A DNA stretch of 64,000 bases, taken from assembly GCF_033878955.1 (NCBI RefSeq), contig NZ_CP138858.1, positions 1,240,001 through 1,304,000 of the forward strand. Direction: 5' to 3'. Numbering within the stretch: the stretch's first letter is position 1; each line of letters starts with the position of its first letter. A program made the translations under genes and the position numbers. Below are positions 30,200 through 39,757 of the stretch, piece by piece. The notes beneath the pieces were generated by a model, which saw only the letters and a program-made list of their open reading frames with translations, was not told the DNA's origin and did no database searches. Origin of the DNA: Coraliomargarita algicola (lineage in GTDB: Bacteria; Verrucomicrobiota; Verrucomicrobiia; Opitutales; Coraliomargaritaceae).

Positions 30200-31600
30200 T
30201 TATGTATCCAGCCCTTTACTACGGAACTGCTCACTGGGCACTCGGGCATCTTCGATCAACTTCAGCATTTCAGACAGCTTCTCAGGATGCGATTTGGACA
30301 AATCATTGCGCTCAGCCATATCCTCGGCGAGGTTGTAGAGTTCGGTTTTGAGGGTCTTCGGTGTATTCAGATTGTATTGGACGAGTTTCCAATCGCCCTG
30401 CTGGAGTGCACGACGACCGCCCTTCTCATGAAACTCCCAGTAGAGATAATCATGCTTCGGCTGCTCTTTTCCAAGCAATGTGGCGGCATAGGACACACCT
30501 TGAATGTCCTCGGGTGCTGCTTGGCCCGTGAGCTCACAGACTGTGGGTAAGAAATCCCAGAACGCCGATGCGTGATCGCTTTGCTCTCCCCCCTCCATCA
30601 CAGCTGGCCAGGAAGCCACAAAGGGCACACGGATGCCGCCCTCATACATGTCACGTTTGCCGCCACGCAGTGGCCCCGCAGAATTCAGCATCTTAGGCAA
30701 CTTGCCTCCCTCGAAGGCGGGACCATTGTCACTGGTGAAGACGATGAGCGTATTGTCCAGCAACTGCTGTTCTTCAAGCTGCGACACAATCGAACCGACC
30801 GCAGTATCCATAATCGTGATCATCGCGATGTAATTGGCCAGGACTTCGTCGGTATGACTGTAGTGCCTGGCTTTGTTATAGACCACTTCCTCTTTCACAA
30901 AAGGCCGCGCGGCCGCACGTTCGGCTTCGGGCGCGATAATCGAAGCATGTGGCATGGGATAGGACAGGATCATAAAAAACGGTGTTTCTGCAGATTGATT
31001 CGCGAGATAGCCAAGCGCCTCCTCCGTATACAGATGGCCGTCGTAATGGGTGCCGCTATGCAACTGGTTCTCCGGAAAATCAATCCGCTCGGTGTTGCGA
31101 TAGACAAATTTAGGATAACGGTAGTGCCCATCACGGTGATCTGTGGTGCCATAGAAATAATCGAAGCCACTCTGCAGCACGACTTCGGGCGTTTGCGTAT
31201 TTCCCGTCACGCAGGACTTGCCGATCATCGCGGTGTGATAGCCTGCGGCCTTCGCCACTTCGGCGACCGTCACTTCCTCCTCACGAATCGTATGCGGTCC
31301 ATTGCCCCGCACCGTTGCATGGCCCCCATCCTTTCCAGTCATCAAGGAGCAACGCGAGGGTGAACAGACTGTGGCGCCGGAGTAATGCCGTGTGAATTGC
31401 AGCCCGGACTCCGCCAATTTATCAATATTTGGCGTGGTGAAGTGTTCCTGCCCATAACAGGACAAATCACCATAGCCCAAGTCGTCGGCGATGATGAAGA
31501 TGATGTTCGGCTTCGGCGCGACCTCTGGCTGCGAAGCCAGGGATTGGCTCAACACACAGCCGGCACCGATGAGGGTGGAGATGATTTGTTTGAGTCTCAT
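30200..31600 (-). CDS. exported type I (S1) sulfatase
   Basis: This is a 466-residue sulfatase with a signal peptide (QIISTLIGAGCVLSQSLAS). Motifs are FIIADDLGYGDLS, CSPSR with Cys79, then a diverged GK.. segment (IGKSCVTG), FTSDNGP and YEGGIRVPF. The Trp-His of GKWHLG is replaced by Ser-Cys, which matches another S1 branch and may change the active-site environment. It is the first of three consecutive sulfatase genes (31600 to 27266) and follows the GH36-type gene by 41 bp. Confidence 0.88.
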   Translation of the reverse strand: MRLKQIISTLIGAGCVLSQSLASQPEVAPKPNIIFIIADDLGYGDLSCYGQEHFTTPNIDKLAESGLQFTRHYSGATVCSPSRCSLMTGKDGGHATVRGNGPHTIREEEVTVAEVAKAAGYHTAMIGKSCVTGNTQTPEVVLQSGFDYFYGTTDHRDGHYRYPKFVYRNTERIDFPENQLHSGTHYDGHLYTEEALGYLANQSAETPFFMILSYPMPHASIIAPEAERAAARPFVKEEVVYNKARHYSHTDEVLANYIAMITIMDTAVGSIVSQLEEQQLLDNTLIVFTSDNGPAFEGGKLPKMLNSAGPLRGGKRDMYEGGIRVPFVASWPAVMEGGEQSDHASAFWDFLPTVCELTGQAAPEDIQGVSYAATLLGKEQPKHDYLYWEFHEKGGRRALQQGDWKLVQYNLNTPKTLKTELYNLAEDMAERNDLSKSHPEKLSEMLKLIEDARVPSEQFRSKGLDT

Positions 31601-31641
31601 ACTTACTTATCTTTGAAGCGCCCTGTTCACACAACGCATAT

Positions 31642-33714
31642 TCATCGACGCACGGTGATCTCACGCGCGCCGCTAGCGACGGGAAGCTTCGCGAGGTAAA
31701 GGCCGTTCCCGAGTGGCTCAAAGGAGGCGCCCGCCAGTGTGGGTGCGCCCTGCTCGCTCCAAATTAAGAGCGGACCGGACTCCTGAAGCGTGAAGCGAAT
31801 CTCTGTATCCGATACAGACTGCACATCCACCGCAGCCGCTGGCAGATACTTGTCGGCCCGGCCGATGACGGCCCAGCCCCGGGTCTTTGGATAGAGCAAA
31901 AACAACTTGGCATCGAAGTTCGGAACCTCCGTCGAATAAGCATCGCCCAGCTCGGACACGGTCTGCGTTTCACGGTCATAGACCAGCAAGCCTTCCGCCG
32001 GGGCGGCCCATGGTGAAGCGTTGGCAAGCAGTTCGCCCGCATGGCTGTAGTCTTTGGCAGTGAAACCACTGCTAAGTGTCTTGCCGCTCTCGGTGAAGTT
32101 GAACAAGGCGATCGCGGCGACACCGTTTTCCATCGGAGCCACCACACGGAAGACATTGTCGTCGCGGAAGGGATGGATGAAAAAGCTTTCCGACAGCAGT
32201 GTCGCCGGCGCAGCGGTGCGCAGCAGCTTGCCGTCTTCGTAGGCAAAGGGGATCAAGACCTCTGGCTGAATTTTAGAAGGCTCGTCGGAGATGTAAACCG
32301 GCCCCCCGGAAATCGCGCGGGCGATCGCCATCGGCTTCACATCGCGCTCATCGTGGGTGTGGAACATATCGAGGTCGCCCCAAACGGTCTGCGACATCCA
32401 TAGATGATTGGCAAAGCTCTGGTAAGTGTTGCTCTTGTTCTTGTCCTTATCCTTCTGGTTGTAATCCGGACTGGAGCGTGTCAGCGCGCTGTATTTAGTC
32501 TGCAGCGAATTGATGTTTGGCTGCGCAATACAGTTCAGCAGCGGAATGCCCATGGCATGCGTGGCATTTTCCAAGGCTTCGTTGTTTTGACGCATGGCTT
32601 GCACCGGATCAGCAGTCCCGATGTAGTGCTCAAAAGTGCGGAAGTGAAAATCGACCTTAATGAAATCGAAGCCATTGTCCTTGGTGTCGCCCACCATCTT
32701 ATCGTAAAACGCTTGCGACGCCTCCGCGGTATTGTCGGGCAATACCATGCGCGGATTCTTCATCTTTGTAAGGTGTGGCTTCAAATCGTCCATCGTATGG
32801 TTGGCCGCGACGCCATTCATATAGCCACCGAAGTTCCGCCAAATGCCCATCCACTTGATTTTGTTCGCATCCTTCAAGGCAGCAATCGGCCCCCAGCCAT
32901 TCGGGAACTTCTTGGGATCGACGCCGAAGCTTTTCAGCATTCGCTTCTGCTCATCCAAATACCCGTCGTCCACCATCACCCAGCGAATCGGCGCACCGCT
33001 CGCCTCGATGGTGTGAAAGGCATCCGTGATGATTGCCTCCGAGATCTTCGTCTTGTAGTGCTCCCAGGAACACCAGCCCAAATAGCCGTAAGGCTCCATG
33101 GGATAATCCTTCGAGGCACGTGGCTGAGCGGCCACATAGCCGGATGCAAAGACCTGCTCCCAAACCGCTTGCGTGGCCGCATAGGGTGAACTGCCATAGG
33201 CCCAGCAGAGCAACGGGATCTCACCATCGATCGCCCGACTGCCAAAGTTGCCGGACTTCAACAACAGTTTCTCGTCTTCGACAAAGAACTGCCCGTAGCT
33301 TTTCACGGAGCTCATCGGCAACAGAGCCAGATAGCGCTGTCCGGAAAGCTGCAAGAGTATGAACTGCCCTTCCTGCAGATGATTGTGCGCCTTGCGAGTC
33401 TTGGAGGGCTGGTAATTTTGCAGGCTCGCCATTGAGTCAAAGGCCACCGCTTCCACGCGATTGCCACGCGCGATGCTTCCGCCCGGGCCACCGCGTCGGG
33501 TGAAGGGACGATAGTAGGCGCCCTGTTCAAACGGGGGCAGCACCACTTCCCGACTCAACACAAAGCCGGCATCATCGGGCTTTGCGGCATCGAGTGTCTC
33601 CGTAATCATTCCAGTCGAGTCACCGGACAAGAGGATGGGTTCGGCATGCAAGCAAGTCGCCAGCAAGGCAAGCGCCAGTAGGCGACTAGAACGAAGTAAT
33701 TGTTTGGGGTGCAT
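31642..33714 (-). CDS. exported GH36-type (raffinose-synthase-like) alpha-galactosidase family protein
   Basis: The 690-residue product has a signal peptide (RLLALALLATCLHA). The (beta/alpha)8 part shows GYLGWCSWEHYK, VMVDDGYLD, the nucleophile in DFIKVDFH at Asp355, and the likely acid/base in GDLDMFHT at Asp449. The SDMDMF-like end motif fits the raffinose-synthase/Sip1 subgroup of GH36. Members cleave or transfer alpha-galactose. It lies between the sulfatase at 30200 and the GH95 gene. Galactose occurs in some fucans, so an alpha-galactosidase would be useful there. The enzyme activity is inferred. Confidence 0.8.
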   Translation of the reverse strand: MHPKQLLRSSRLLALALLATCLHAEPILLSGDSTGMITETLDAAKPDDAGFVLSREVVLPPFEQGAYYRPFTRRGGPGGSIARGNRVEAVAFDSMASLQNYQPSKTRKAHNHLQEGQFILLQLSGQRYLALLPMSSVKSYGQFFVEDEKLLLKSGNFGSRAIDGEIPLLCWAYGSSPYAATQAVWEQVFASGYVAAQPRASKDYPMEPYGYLGWCSWEHYKTKISEAIITDAFHTIEASGAPIRWVMVDDGYLDEQKRMLKSFGVDPKKFPNGWGPIAALKDANKIKWMGIWRNFGGYMNGVAANHTMDDLKPHLTKMKNPRMVLPDNTAEASQAFYDKMVGDTKDNGFDFIKVDFHFRTFEHYIGTADPVQAMRQNNEALENATHAMGIPLLNCIAQPNINSLQTKYSALTRSSPDYNQKDKDKNKSNTYQSFANHLWMSQTVWGDLDMFHTHDERDVKPMAIARAISGGPVYISDEPSKIQPEVLIPFAYEDGKLLRTAAPATLLSESFFIHPFRDDNVFRVVAPMENGVAAIALFNFTESGKTLSSGFTAKDYSHAGELLANASPWAAPAEGLLVYDRETQTVSELGDAYSTEVPNFDAKLFLLYPKTRGWAVIGRADKYLPAAAVDVQSVSDTEIRFTLQESGPLLIWSEQGAPTLAGASFEPLGNGLYLAKLPVASGAREITVRR

Positions 33715-33830
33715 CAGTCGGGTTCAGCTGGGGTTCATATTCAGACAGTTCGATGGCACAAGGAAGACCGCCAGGTGAACCGTCCACATCATCTGCTGTT
33801 TCAATCGCATCGTTTCGATCGGCCTTGAAA

Positions 33831-36509
33831 TCAGGGCATAAGACAAACTGCCGTCGCGCCCTTTCGGCTTTCACGTCCGTCCGCGCGCACCGCAGTGACT
33901 TTAAAGGTCATCTGTTCGATTTCTTTTAAGTCTGCAGCCCGATAGACGAAATCCGTGCCCGTAAGCTCCGAGGCGACCAATACATAGTCCGGCGCATTGC
34001 CGACCGCACGATAGAGCTGATACGAAGTGGCATCCGGGCTGGCGGACCAGCTGAGCTCGACCTGATCCACCGAGTTACGGACCAGGTTCAAGTCGGCAGG
34101 CGCCGCCACTGCCTGGTATTCCGGGATCTCGGTCAGCACATAGCGTGTCCCCTTGCGGGTCTCGATCCGGATTTGGTCCCGACCGCTTGCGACAAAGTTC
34201 ACAGACTGGCCCGCCGCGGTTTGAATCACCGCACGGGCGACATTAGGATATCTTAGATCCAGCGTGCCGCCGGACTTGGAGAGCACTTCGATCTGAGTGG
34301 CCTGAGCATTCGTCCACTGCGCAGAGACTTCAAAATTACCGCGAGCCAGCAGTCCACTGAAGCTGCCGTTTGGCCAGACTTTAGGCAGAGCAGGCAAAGG
34401 CGAGACCACGTAGTCCTGACTTTGCAAGAGCAGCTCCGTCACCCCGGCCGTGGCACCGTAGTTGCCATCGGCCTGAAAGAGCGGCCCGCCGCGGTGGTCG
34501 TTAAATAGGTTATGCAAAAAGTTGCCTGCCAACAAATCACGATAGAAAAGATAGGCTTCATCACCATCGTGCACGCGGGCCCAGAAAGCGATCCGCTCGG
34601 CACGGGCCCATCCGATATGGGATTTGCGGGTGCGCAGGGTGAGCGTCTTTTCAACGGCATCCTGCCAGGCGGGGGTGGTGTCATTGATTAATTGCCCCGG
34701 ATAGGAGCCCAAAAGCATGGAGGTGTGACGGTGATGAGGATCGATGCTCGCTTTGCCATTGTTCCCCTTAAAGTCACAGTAGAACTCCTCCTGACGGAAC
34801 TCTTTGATTTGCCCCGATTTTCCGACCTGAATCGGATCCAACTGCGGCAGCTGCTGCGCATACAGTTCCAGTCGACTATCCGAGCGTCCCAAGACCTCCG
34901 CCGCTTTCAAGGTGTTGTGATGATTCTCGTAGAACATCTGCTGGTCGAAGGTCGTGCCGATGGTATCCCGGATCTTTTGCTCCGGCGAGGACGACGGTTT
35001 TGCCAGCAAAGCTCCGTCAATTTCCTGAACAAAGCGAGAAACAAAATTGGCCTGCTCATACATGACCGGATAGACGGTTTCCGCCAGCAGGGATTCATCG
35101 CGTGTGAAATCATAATAGTCCCAGAACATTTGAGCGATCCATGATCCAGTGCCAAATCCGGCGATGGATGATTTGCCCGGGACGTTGTAAGGGTTCGCCC
35201 AGAACGGACCGGACCAACCGTTGTCGCCATCCGGATCCAGCTGCGATGGATTGTATTTCTTGATATACTGTGTGGCATAGGCTTCCTGCTGCGGCTGGAA
35301 GGCCTTGAAAAAGTCGGCGTAAGATTTAAAGAGCTCTGGCAAATTGGCCGAAAAAACCGGCGCATAGGCCATCTGCACATTGGTATCATGCAAATACTGA
35401 GAGGCCCAAGGTGGCTTCTCGTAAACGTTCCAGATCCCTTGCAGATTGGGTGGCAGCGTGCCGGGTCTGGAAGAACAGATCAGCATGTAACGTCCAAACT
35501 GAAAGGCCAACTCCTCCAGATAAAGACTGTAGCGACCGTCTGGATACGCATCGACCAATTTGTCGGTAGTGATCGACGGCACGGCGGCACCGAAGTCGAG
35601 ATCGGCACGGTTAAAAAGCGCTTCATAATCCGCCTGATGCTTGGCCAGTAATTCGTCGTAAGACTTCGCAGAGGCGGCGGCCATGTAGCCCGTCACCTTG
35701 GCATGCGGGCTGGGAAAGCCTTCGAGTTTCTTGGCAGGCTCCGCAGTGAGGAAGACCTTGGGATCCAGCTCATAATTGGTGCCCACCGCGATCAAAATGA
35801 CCGCACTGTCGGCATCCGTGACCTGCAATGTGCCCTCGCCGGCTTGCATGCGGCCGCCTTCGGGAATCACTTTGAACTGACCTTCAAACTGTATCTGGTA
35901 GTGCGTCATCACACCGGAGAGCGTGATCGTATCGCCCTTGGCCTGAACTGTGCCGCGCTTGGCCTCGCCAAGAAAAGGAATGGTCGGGCGCAAGGTAAAA
36001 GACAAGCTGCCCGCCTTCGATGCGCGCAGACGGATCGCCATCACTTTGTCCGGATAGCTGGTAAAATACTCGCGGCTATACTCGACACCGTCCTGCGCAT
36101 AGCGCACGCGAGCCACCGCTTCGTTCAGGTCCAGCTCCCGCTGATAGTGACTGACTTCCTTGTGATCGAAATCAATGTAAACCTCGGCAAAATTGTTCAG
36201 GCCTCTGCGCCGAAAGCCCCCCGGGCCTCCGCCGTCGTACAAACTGTTTTCCGTGATCTGGATACGCTCCTTCTCAATACCGCCGAAGAGGTTAATCCCC
36301 ATGTAGCCATTGCCCATCGGCATCGAAGCGTTGGCCCAACCGAGTTCGCTGTCCGGTGCGGGCGCATCATACCAAAGCCGCAACGGCTTCGCCGAGCGGT
36401 CTTCGATTCGATCCGGCTGTGGTGTCGCAGCGGCCGCTGCATCGGTCATAGGCAGAACCGTAAGCGCGGATACGGCCCAAAGAGTCGTCGTTAGTTTTCT
36501 GATATTCAT
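33831..36509 (-). CDS. exported GH95 alpha-L-fucosidase
   Basis: The 892-residue product has a signal peptide (LWAVSALTVLPMTDAAAA). A N-terminal beta domain begins with PLRLWYDAPAPD and ASMPMGNGYMGINLFGG, the GH95 signature. The (alpha/alpha)6 catalytic region shows PPNLQGIWNV, DTNVQMAYAPV and HRHTSMLLGSYPG. After about residue 790 a fibronectin-III-like module follows (DQVELSWSASPDATSYQLYR). GH95 enzymes invert and remove 1,2-linked alpha-L-fucose or alpha-L-galactose. The fibronectin-like tail is an addition. It starts 24 bp downstream of a sulfatase gene and is probably in the same operon. Confidence 0.92.
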   Translation of the reverse strand: MNIRKLTTTLWAVSALTVLPMTDAAAAATPQPDRIEDRSAKPLRLWYDAPAPDSELGWANASMPMGNGYMGINLFGGIEKERIQITENSLYDGGGPGGFRRRGLNNFAEVYIDFDHKEVSHYQRELDLNEAVARVRYAQDGVEYSREYFTSYPDKVMAIRLRASKAGSLSFTLRPTIPFLGEAKRGTVQAKGDTITLSGVMTHYQIQFEGQFKVIPEGGRMQAGEGTLQVTDADSAVILIAVGTNYELDPKVFLTAEPAKKLEGFPSPHAKVTGYMAAASAKSYDELLAKHQADYEALFNRADLDFGAAVPSITTDKLVDAYPDGRYSLYLEELAFQFGRYMLICSSRPGTLPPNLQGIWNVYEKPPWASQYLHDTNVQMAYAPVFSANLPELFKSYADFFKAFQPQQEAYATQYIKKYNPSQLDPDGDNGWSGPFWANPYNVPGKSSIAGFGTGSWIAQMFWDYYDFTRDESLLAETVYPVMYEQANFVSRFVQEIDGALLAKPSSSPEQKIRDTIGTTFDQQMFYENHHNTLKAAEVLGRSDSRLELYAQQLPQLDPIQVGKSGQIKEFRQEEFYCDFKGNNGKASIDPHHRHTSMLLGSYPGQLINDTTPAWQDAVEKTLTLRTRKSHIGWARAERIAFWARVHDGDEAYLFYRDLLAGNFLHNLFNDHRGGPLFQADGNYGATAGVTELLLQSQDYVVSPLPALPKVWPNGSFSGLLARGNFEVSAQWTNAQATQIEVLSKSGGTLDLRYPNVARAVIQTAAGQSVNFVASGRDQIRIETRKGTRYVLTEIPEYQAVAAPADLNLVRNSVDQVELSWSASPDATSYQLYRAVGNAPDYVLVASELTGTDFVYRAADLKEIEQMTFKVTAVRADGRESRKGATAVCLMP

Positions 36510-36533
36510 CCTATTTCTATATTCCCTACTGCT

Positions 36534-37904
36534 TTAGTAGCTCAGTTTGCCCCCGTCCTTCGGGCGCTGTTTTTCACTTTCCCACCACTCGCGGGGGCCT
36601 TCGGCTTCGATTCCGGCCCAGAGCTGGAGCAATGCCTGCTTCATCGCCTCAGTCTTCTCCGGCATCTTGGCTGCGAGGTCATTCGCCTCCTGGCGGTCTG
36701 CGACGATGTTATAAAGCTGGAACTTGGTCAGAGTCTCATCCCCGATCAACTTCCAATCACCGATACGCATAGCCACGCGATCTTCCGGACCGGAGACGTG
36801 TGTGCGCCAGAACATCGGCACTTCCCGCTCGACTGACTTCCCCGCAAAGGCCGGCACCATGCTGACGCCATCGATCACACGATCCTCCGGCAGCGGAATC
36901 CCGCAAATATCCAAGACCGTCGCAAAAATGTCCGAACCGATCACCGGCGTATCACTCACGCTGCCCGCTTCGATATGTCCCGGCCAGCGTGCCACACCGG
37001 GCACGCGGATGCCGCCCTCATAGTTGTTGCGCTTGCGCCCACGCAGCTCACCGGTCGAGCCCCCCTTAATGCCTCCCTTGCCCTCAGGACCGTTGTCAGA
37101 GGAAAAAATCAACAAGGTGTTCTCAGCCACCCCCTGCGCTTCCAGCGCATCCATCACCATGCCCAAGGCATAATCGAGCTGAGTAATATTGCCCATGTAT
37201 TCGCTATTCCGATGCCCCTCGTAGAGCGACTCAAAACGGTCGTCCGTCCCGATCGGATGGTGCGGCTCATGCACCCACACTGAAAGCGCAAATGGCTTAC
37301 TGGGGTCACGCAACTCGGCCAACCAATGCGCTGCTTCCGCTGCCACGAAAGGCGCGGAAAAACCTTCGACCTGGCCGATCTCCTCACCATTGCGCACGAA
37401 ATTCACCGGATTTTTGTGGCTCGGGGCGGCGTTGTTATGCGTGGACATCCAATAGTCATAGCCGTGGTCATTCGGCTGCGGGTAGTCAGGATTGTTAAAC
37501 ATCTGACGCGAGTTCAGGTGCCACTTGCCTACGTGACAGGTCTCATAACCCGCCGCTTGCAGCAGTTCCGGATAGGTGATCTCACTTTCGCGCAACTGTG
37601 TCGGCCCATTGCCCGACACATGACGCCACACCCCATTGCGATACGGCGTGCGCCCCGTCAAAATCGCCGAACGCGAAGGCGAGCACACCCCGGCCGCCGA
37701 ATAGGCCTGGGTAAACTTGACGCCCTGCGCCGCCAGCTTTTCCATATTGGGCGTCTGAATCAGCTCGTTGCCATTGATAGAAGTGTCTCCCCAGCCCATA
37801 TCATCGGCCAAGAAGACCACGACATTCGGGCGATCTTCGATCGCTTGAGTCGTGAGCAAAAAACTACTCGAAAGTAGAACAAGAAAAAGCAGGGATATTT
37901 TCAT
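36534..37904 (-). CDS. exported type I (S1) sulfatase
   Basis: This is a 456-residue sulfatase and the first gene of the long minus-strand run. It has a signal peptide (ISLLFLVLLSSSFLLTTQA). Motifs are FLADDMGWGD, CSPSR with Cys74, VGKWHLN, FSSDNGP and YEGGIRVPG. A 20-bp near-palindrome shared with another sulfatase promoter lies 46 bp upstream of the start. The rest of the run (36509 to 26181) is likely transcribed from here. The enzyme is expected in the periplasm. Confidence 0.9.
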   Translation of the reverse strand: MKISLLFLVLLSSSFLLTTQAIEDRPNVVVFLADDMGWGDTSINGNELIQTPNMEKLAAQGVKFTQAYSAAGVCSPSRSAILTGRTPYRNGVWRHVSGNGPTQLRESEITYPELLQAAGYETCHVGKWHLNSRQMFNNPDYPQPNDHGYDYWMSTHNNAAPSHKNPVNFVRNGEEIGQVEGFSAPFVAAEAAHWLAELRDPSKPFALSVWVHEPHHPIGTDDRFESLYEGHRNSEYMGNITQLDYALGMVMDALEAQGVAENTLLIFSSDNGPEGKGGIKGGSTGELRGRKRNNYEGGIRVPGVARWPGHIEAGSVSDTPVIGSDIFATVLDICGIPLPEDRVIDGVSMVPAFAGKSVEREVPMFWRTHVSGPEDRVAMRIGDWKLIGDETLTKFQLYNIVADRQEANDLAAKMPEKTEAMKQALLQLWAGIEAEGPREWWESEKQRPKDGGKLSY

Positions 37905-37949
37905 AGGATATAGCAGAGCTCTAACATACTAAATCTCATCAAGACCGTC

Positions 37950-37969
37950 TATCACCTATATAAGTGATA
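37950..37969. promoter_or_regulatory. candidate operator TATCACCTATATAAGTGATA
   Basis: It is an inverted repeat with TATCAC and GTGATA arms around CTATATAA. Its reverse complement equals 19 of 20 bases of the site at 12158-12177. The spacing to the sulfatase start at 37904 is 46 bp, which suits a repressor or activator site. Confidence 0.6.
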
Positions 37970-38088
37970 ATTACCACTTAAGCTCCCACGCGCGAGCGAT
38001 AACCAAGAAAAACAGAGAACTTGCGGGCAATAAATGAAGATCAAGATCAAGCCAATCAAAGCGAAGGCTGAGCAACCCAGCGGCTCAT

Positions 38089-38104
38089 CCTAGGGGCGTC
38101 ACTT
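38089..38104. repeat. 16-bp repeat CCTAGGGGCGTCACTT
   Basis: The same 16 bases occur at 53637-53652. In the second place they extend a CCCCTAGGGG palindrome. It may be part of a dispersed short repeat. Confidence 0.5.
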
Positions 38105-38302
38105 GCTGCGGCCTGCATAGCTGAAAGCGACGCATGGGTGACGACCGCCGAGCCATAGCCCATAACCATCAAACTGCGGTCTTCACAAGTGAAGCCCCTA
38201 CAATCCAAAAACAGACCTTCCCTCTGAAAACTCATGAATCAAACCGGTTAGAGCAATCCTCGGAAGTTTGCTGAGATATTAACGCATGATTTTTCGTTTA
38301 AA

Positions 38303-38381
38303 TGTAGCGGACTCGCGAAGCGATTTCGAGTTGCGGCAGCGCTACAACCGTCGGTCGAAACGGCTTCGCCGATCCGCTACA
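38303..38381. repeat. REP-like inverted repeat, 27-base arms
   Basis: The arms (38303-38329 and 38355-38381) begin TGTAGCGGA and contain GCGAAGC and TTTCGA; they match at 22 of 27 positions and enclose a 25-base loop. The structure resembles bacterial REP/BIME elements. It lies upstream of the RloA-like gene. Confidence 0.6.
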
Positions 38382-38510
38382 TCAGCAGAGTTTTTATCAG
38401 CTTTTTTCTGAATATGGCTCTAAACAGGCACTCTCATCAAGACTAAAACGCTTGTTCAAATTAGTTCCCGCCCTCTAAAACGCCCATTAAAACTTGAAAT
38501 CGTCAAAAAT

Positions 38511-39746
38511 ATGTCGATCATGCGACTTATGATCCATTCACTGGCCATACAGAACTTCTCTTCTTTCCACGAGCCGACCCTAGTGGAGTTCACTGCGGGT
38601 ATAAAAGCAGGTGATCGCGATATCTTTTTGGAATCCACTCAACCGGGTGTATCGGTCAATTCAGTTACTGGGATCTTTGGCCCCAATGCCTCCGGCAAAA
38701 CCAATCTGCTCAAAGCCATCGCCTTTCTGCGCTATTTCATAGTAGACTCCGCGTCGGAGAAGCCCGATGCGAAAATAGCAGTTGAAGCCTTCCACTTTGT
38801 CGAGGGTGCTGCAGAGCGTCACGAGCCAATTCTCTTCCGGCTTGAATTTGAGTATGAAACGAAGCTTTACCGCTATGAAGTCGAGTTTGACCATCAACGT
38901 GTTCAATTTGAAGCTCTTTACCGCAAGGATCAACGCTTCCGCTATCTCTTCGAGCGGTCATGGAATATGGTTGAATGTGATTACGATCTGAAAGCTCAGG
39001 ACATCGGCCCCACCAAACAAATCGCTCAGCGGGAAAATGCATCCTTTATCGCATCGGCCGTCCTCCAAGAGCATGCCTTTGCCAAATATATCTCTGGATA
39101 TTTCAAGACCTGCTACGTCAATGTTCACATTCTCGGACGGATGACGACCCATGATCCTGAATTCATGAATGTCTTGGGCGCATCAGATTATTTTTCGGAA
39201 CATCAAGATTACCTAGCCGATGCAATTAAGCATATCGCGCATGCAGACACAGGGATCTCTAGCATCGACCTCGACCCGATCAAGCGGATGGACCCACAAG
39301 GCAAGGAACAGGAAGTATTGTTCCCAATGGCTCGGCACACTGTAGCAGGCGTTGATTATAAACGTCCCCTCTTGGCTGAATCCCGCGGCACTCAAGCGCT
39401 CTTCGTCCTCCTGCGCTATATTCTCCCCGTGCTCGAAACAGGCGGGGTCGCCGTGATCGACGAGTTTGAAACGGGCCTGCACTCACACGTGGTCAAATAC
39501 GTCGTCGAACTCTTTTACTCCAAGACGACCAATCCCAAGGCTGCGCAGCTGATTGCCAACTTCCACACGGATTACCTACTACAGTCCACCTTGGAGAAAT
39601 ACCAGATCGTCTTCACCGAGAAGAACCCCGCGACTCAATCCACCGAAGCTTGGCGTCTAGACAAGGTAAAAGGAGCCGCCCGTAATACCAACAATCACTA
39701 TGCTAAATACCACGCGGGTGCGTATGGTGGCATTCCTAACCTCTAA
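38511..39746 (+). CDS. RloA-like AAA-type ATPase (AbiL/PARIS-type defence partner candidate)
   Basis: The 411-residue protein has the ABC/OLD-type ATPase layout. Walker A is GPNASGKT at residues 57-64, preceded by a short beta segment (LAIQNFSSF), and Walker B is VAVIDEFETGLH at about residue 313. Between them is the large insertion typical of AAA15/RloA proteins. Starts at 38511, 38520 and 38529 are all possible; none has a clear ribosome-binding site. The downstream RloB-like TOPRIM gene begins 11 bases after its stop. Such ATPase-TOPRIM pairs include RloAB, AbiL and PARIS, where the ATPase senses infection and the TOPRIM protein acts as nuclease. The role here is inferred. Confidence 0.75.
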   Translation: MSIMRLMIHSLAIQNFSSFHEPTLVEFTAGIKAGDRDIFLESTQPGVSVNSVTGIFGPNASGKTNLLKAIAFLRYFIVDSASEKPDAKIAVEAFHFVEGAAERHEPILFRLEFEYETKLYRYEVEFDHQRVQFEALYRKDQRFRYLFERSWNMVECDYDLKAQDIGPTKQIAQRENASFIASAVLQEHAFAKYISGYFKTCYVNVHILGRMTTHDPEFMNVLGASDYFSEHQDYLADAIKHIAHADTGISSIDLDPIKRMDPQGKEQEVLFPMARHTVAGVDYKRPLLAESRGTQALFVLLRYILPVLETGGVAVIDEFETGLHSHVVKYVVELFYSKTTNPKAAQLIANFHTDYLLQSTLEKYQIVFTEKNPATQSTEAWRLDKVKGAARNTNNHYAKYHAGAYGGIPNL

Positions 39747-39757
39747 GATCAGGAACG

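Larger units (their letters stand above)
37970..38510. other. 541-bp intergenic boundary of the accessory island
   Basis: No credible gene lies here. The segment holds one copy of a 16-bp repeat (38089-38104) and a long inverted repeat of the REP kind (38303-38381). It marks the change from the carbohydrate locus to the plus-strand defence-like genes. Confidence 0.5.

Noticed and set aside
35703..36494. 263-codon open frame opposite to the GH95 gene
   Set aside because: Antisense shadow of a clear gene; composition is Arg- and His-rich and no domain is recognisable.
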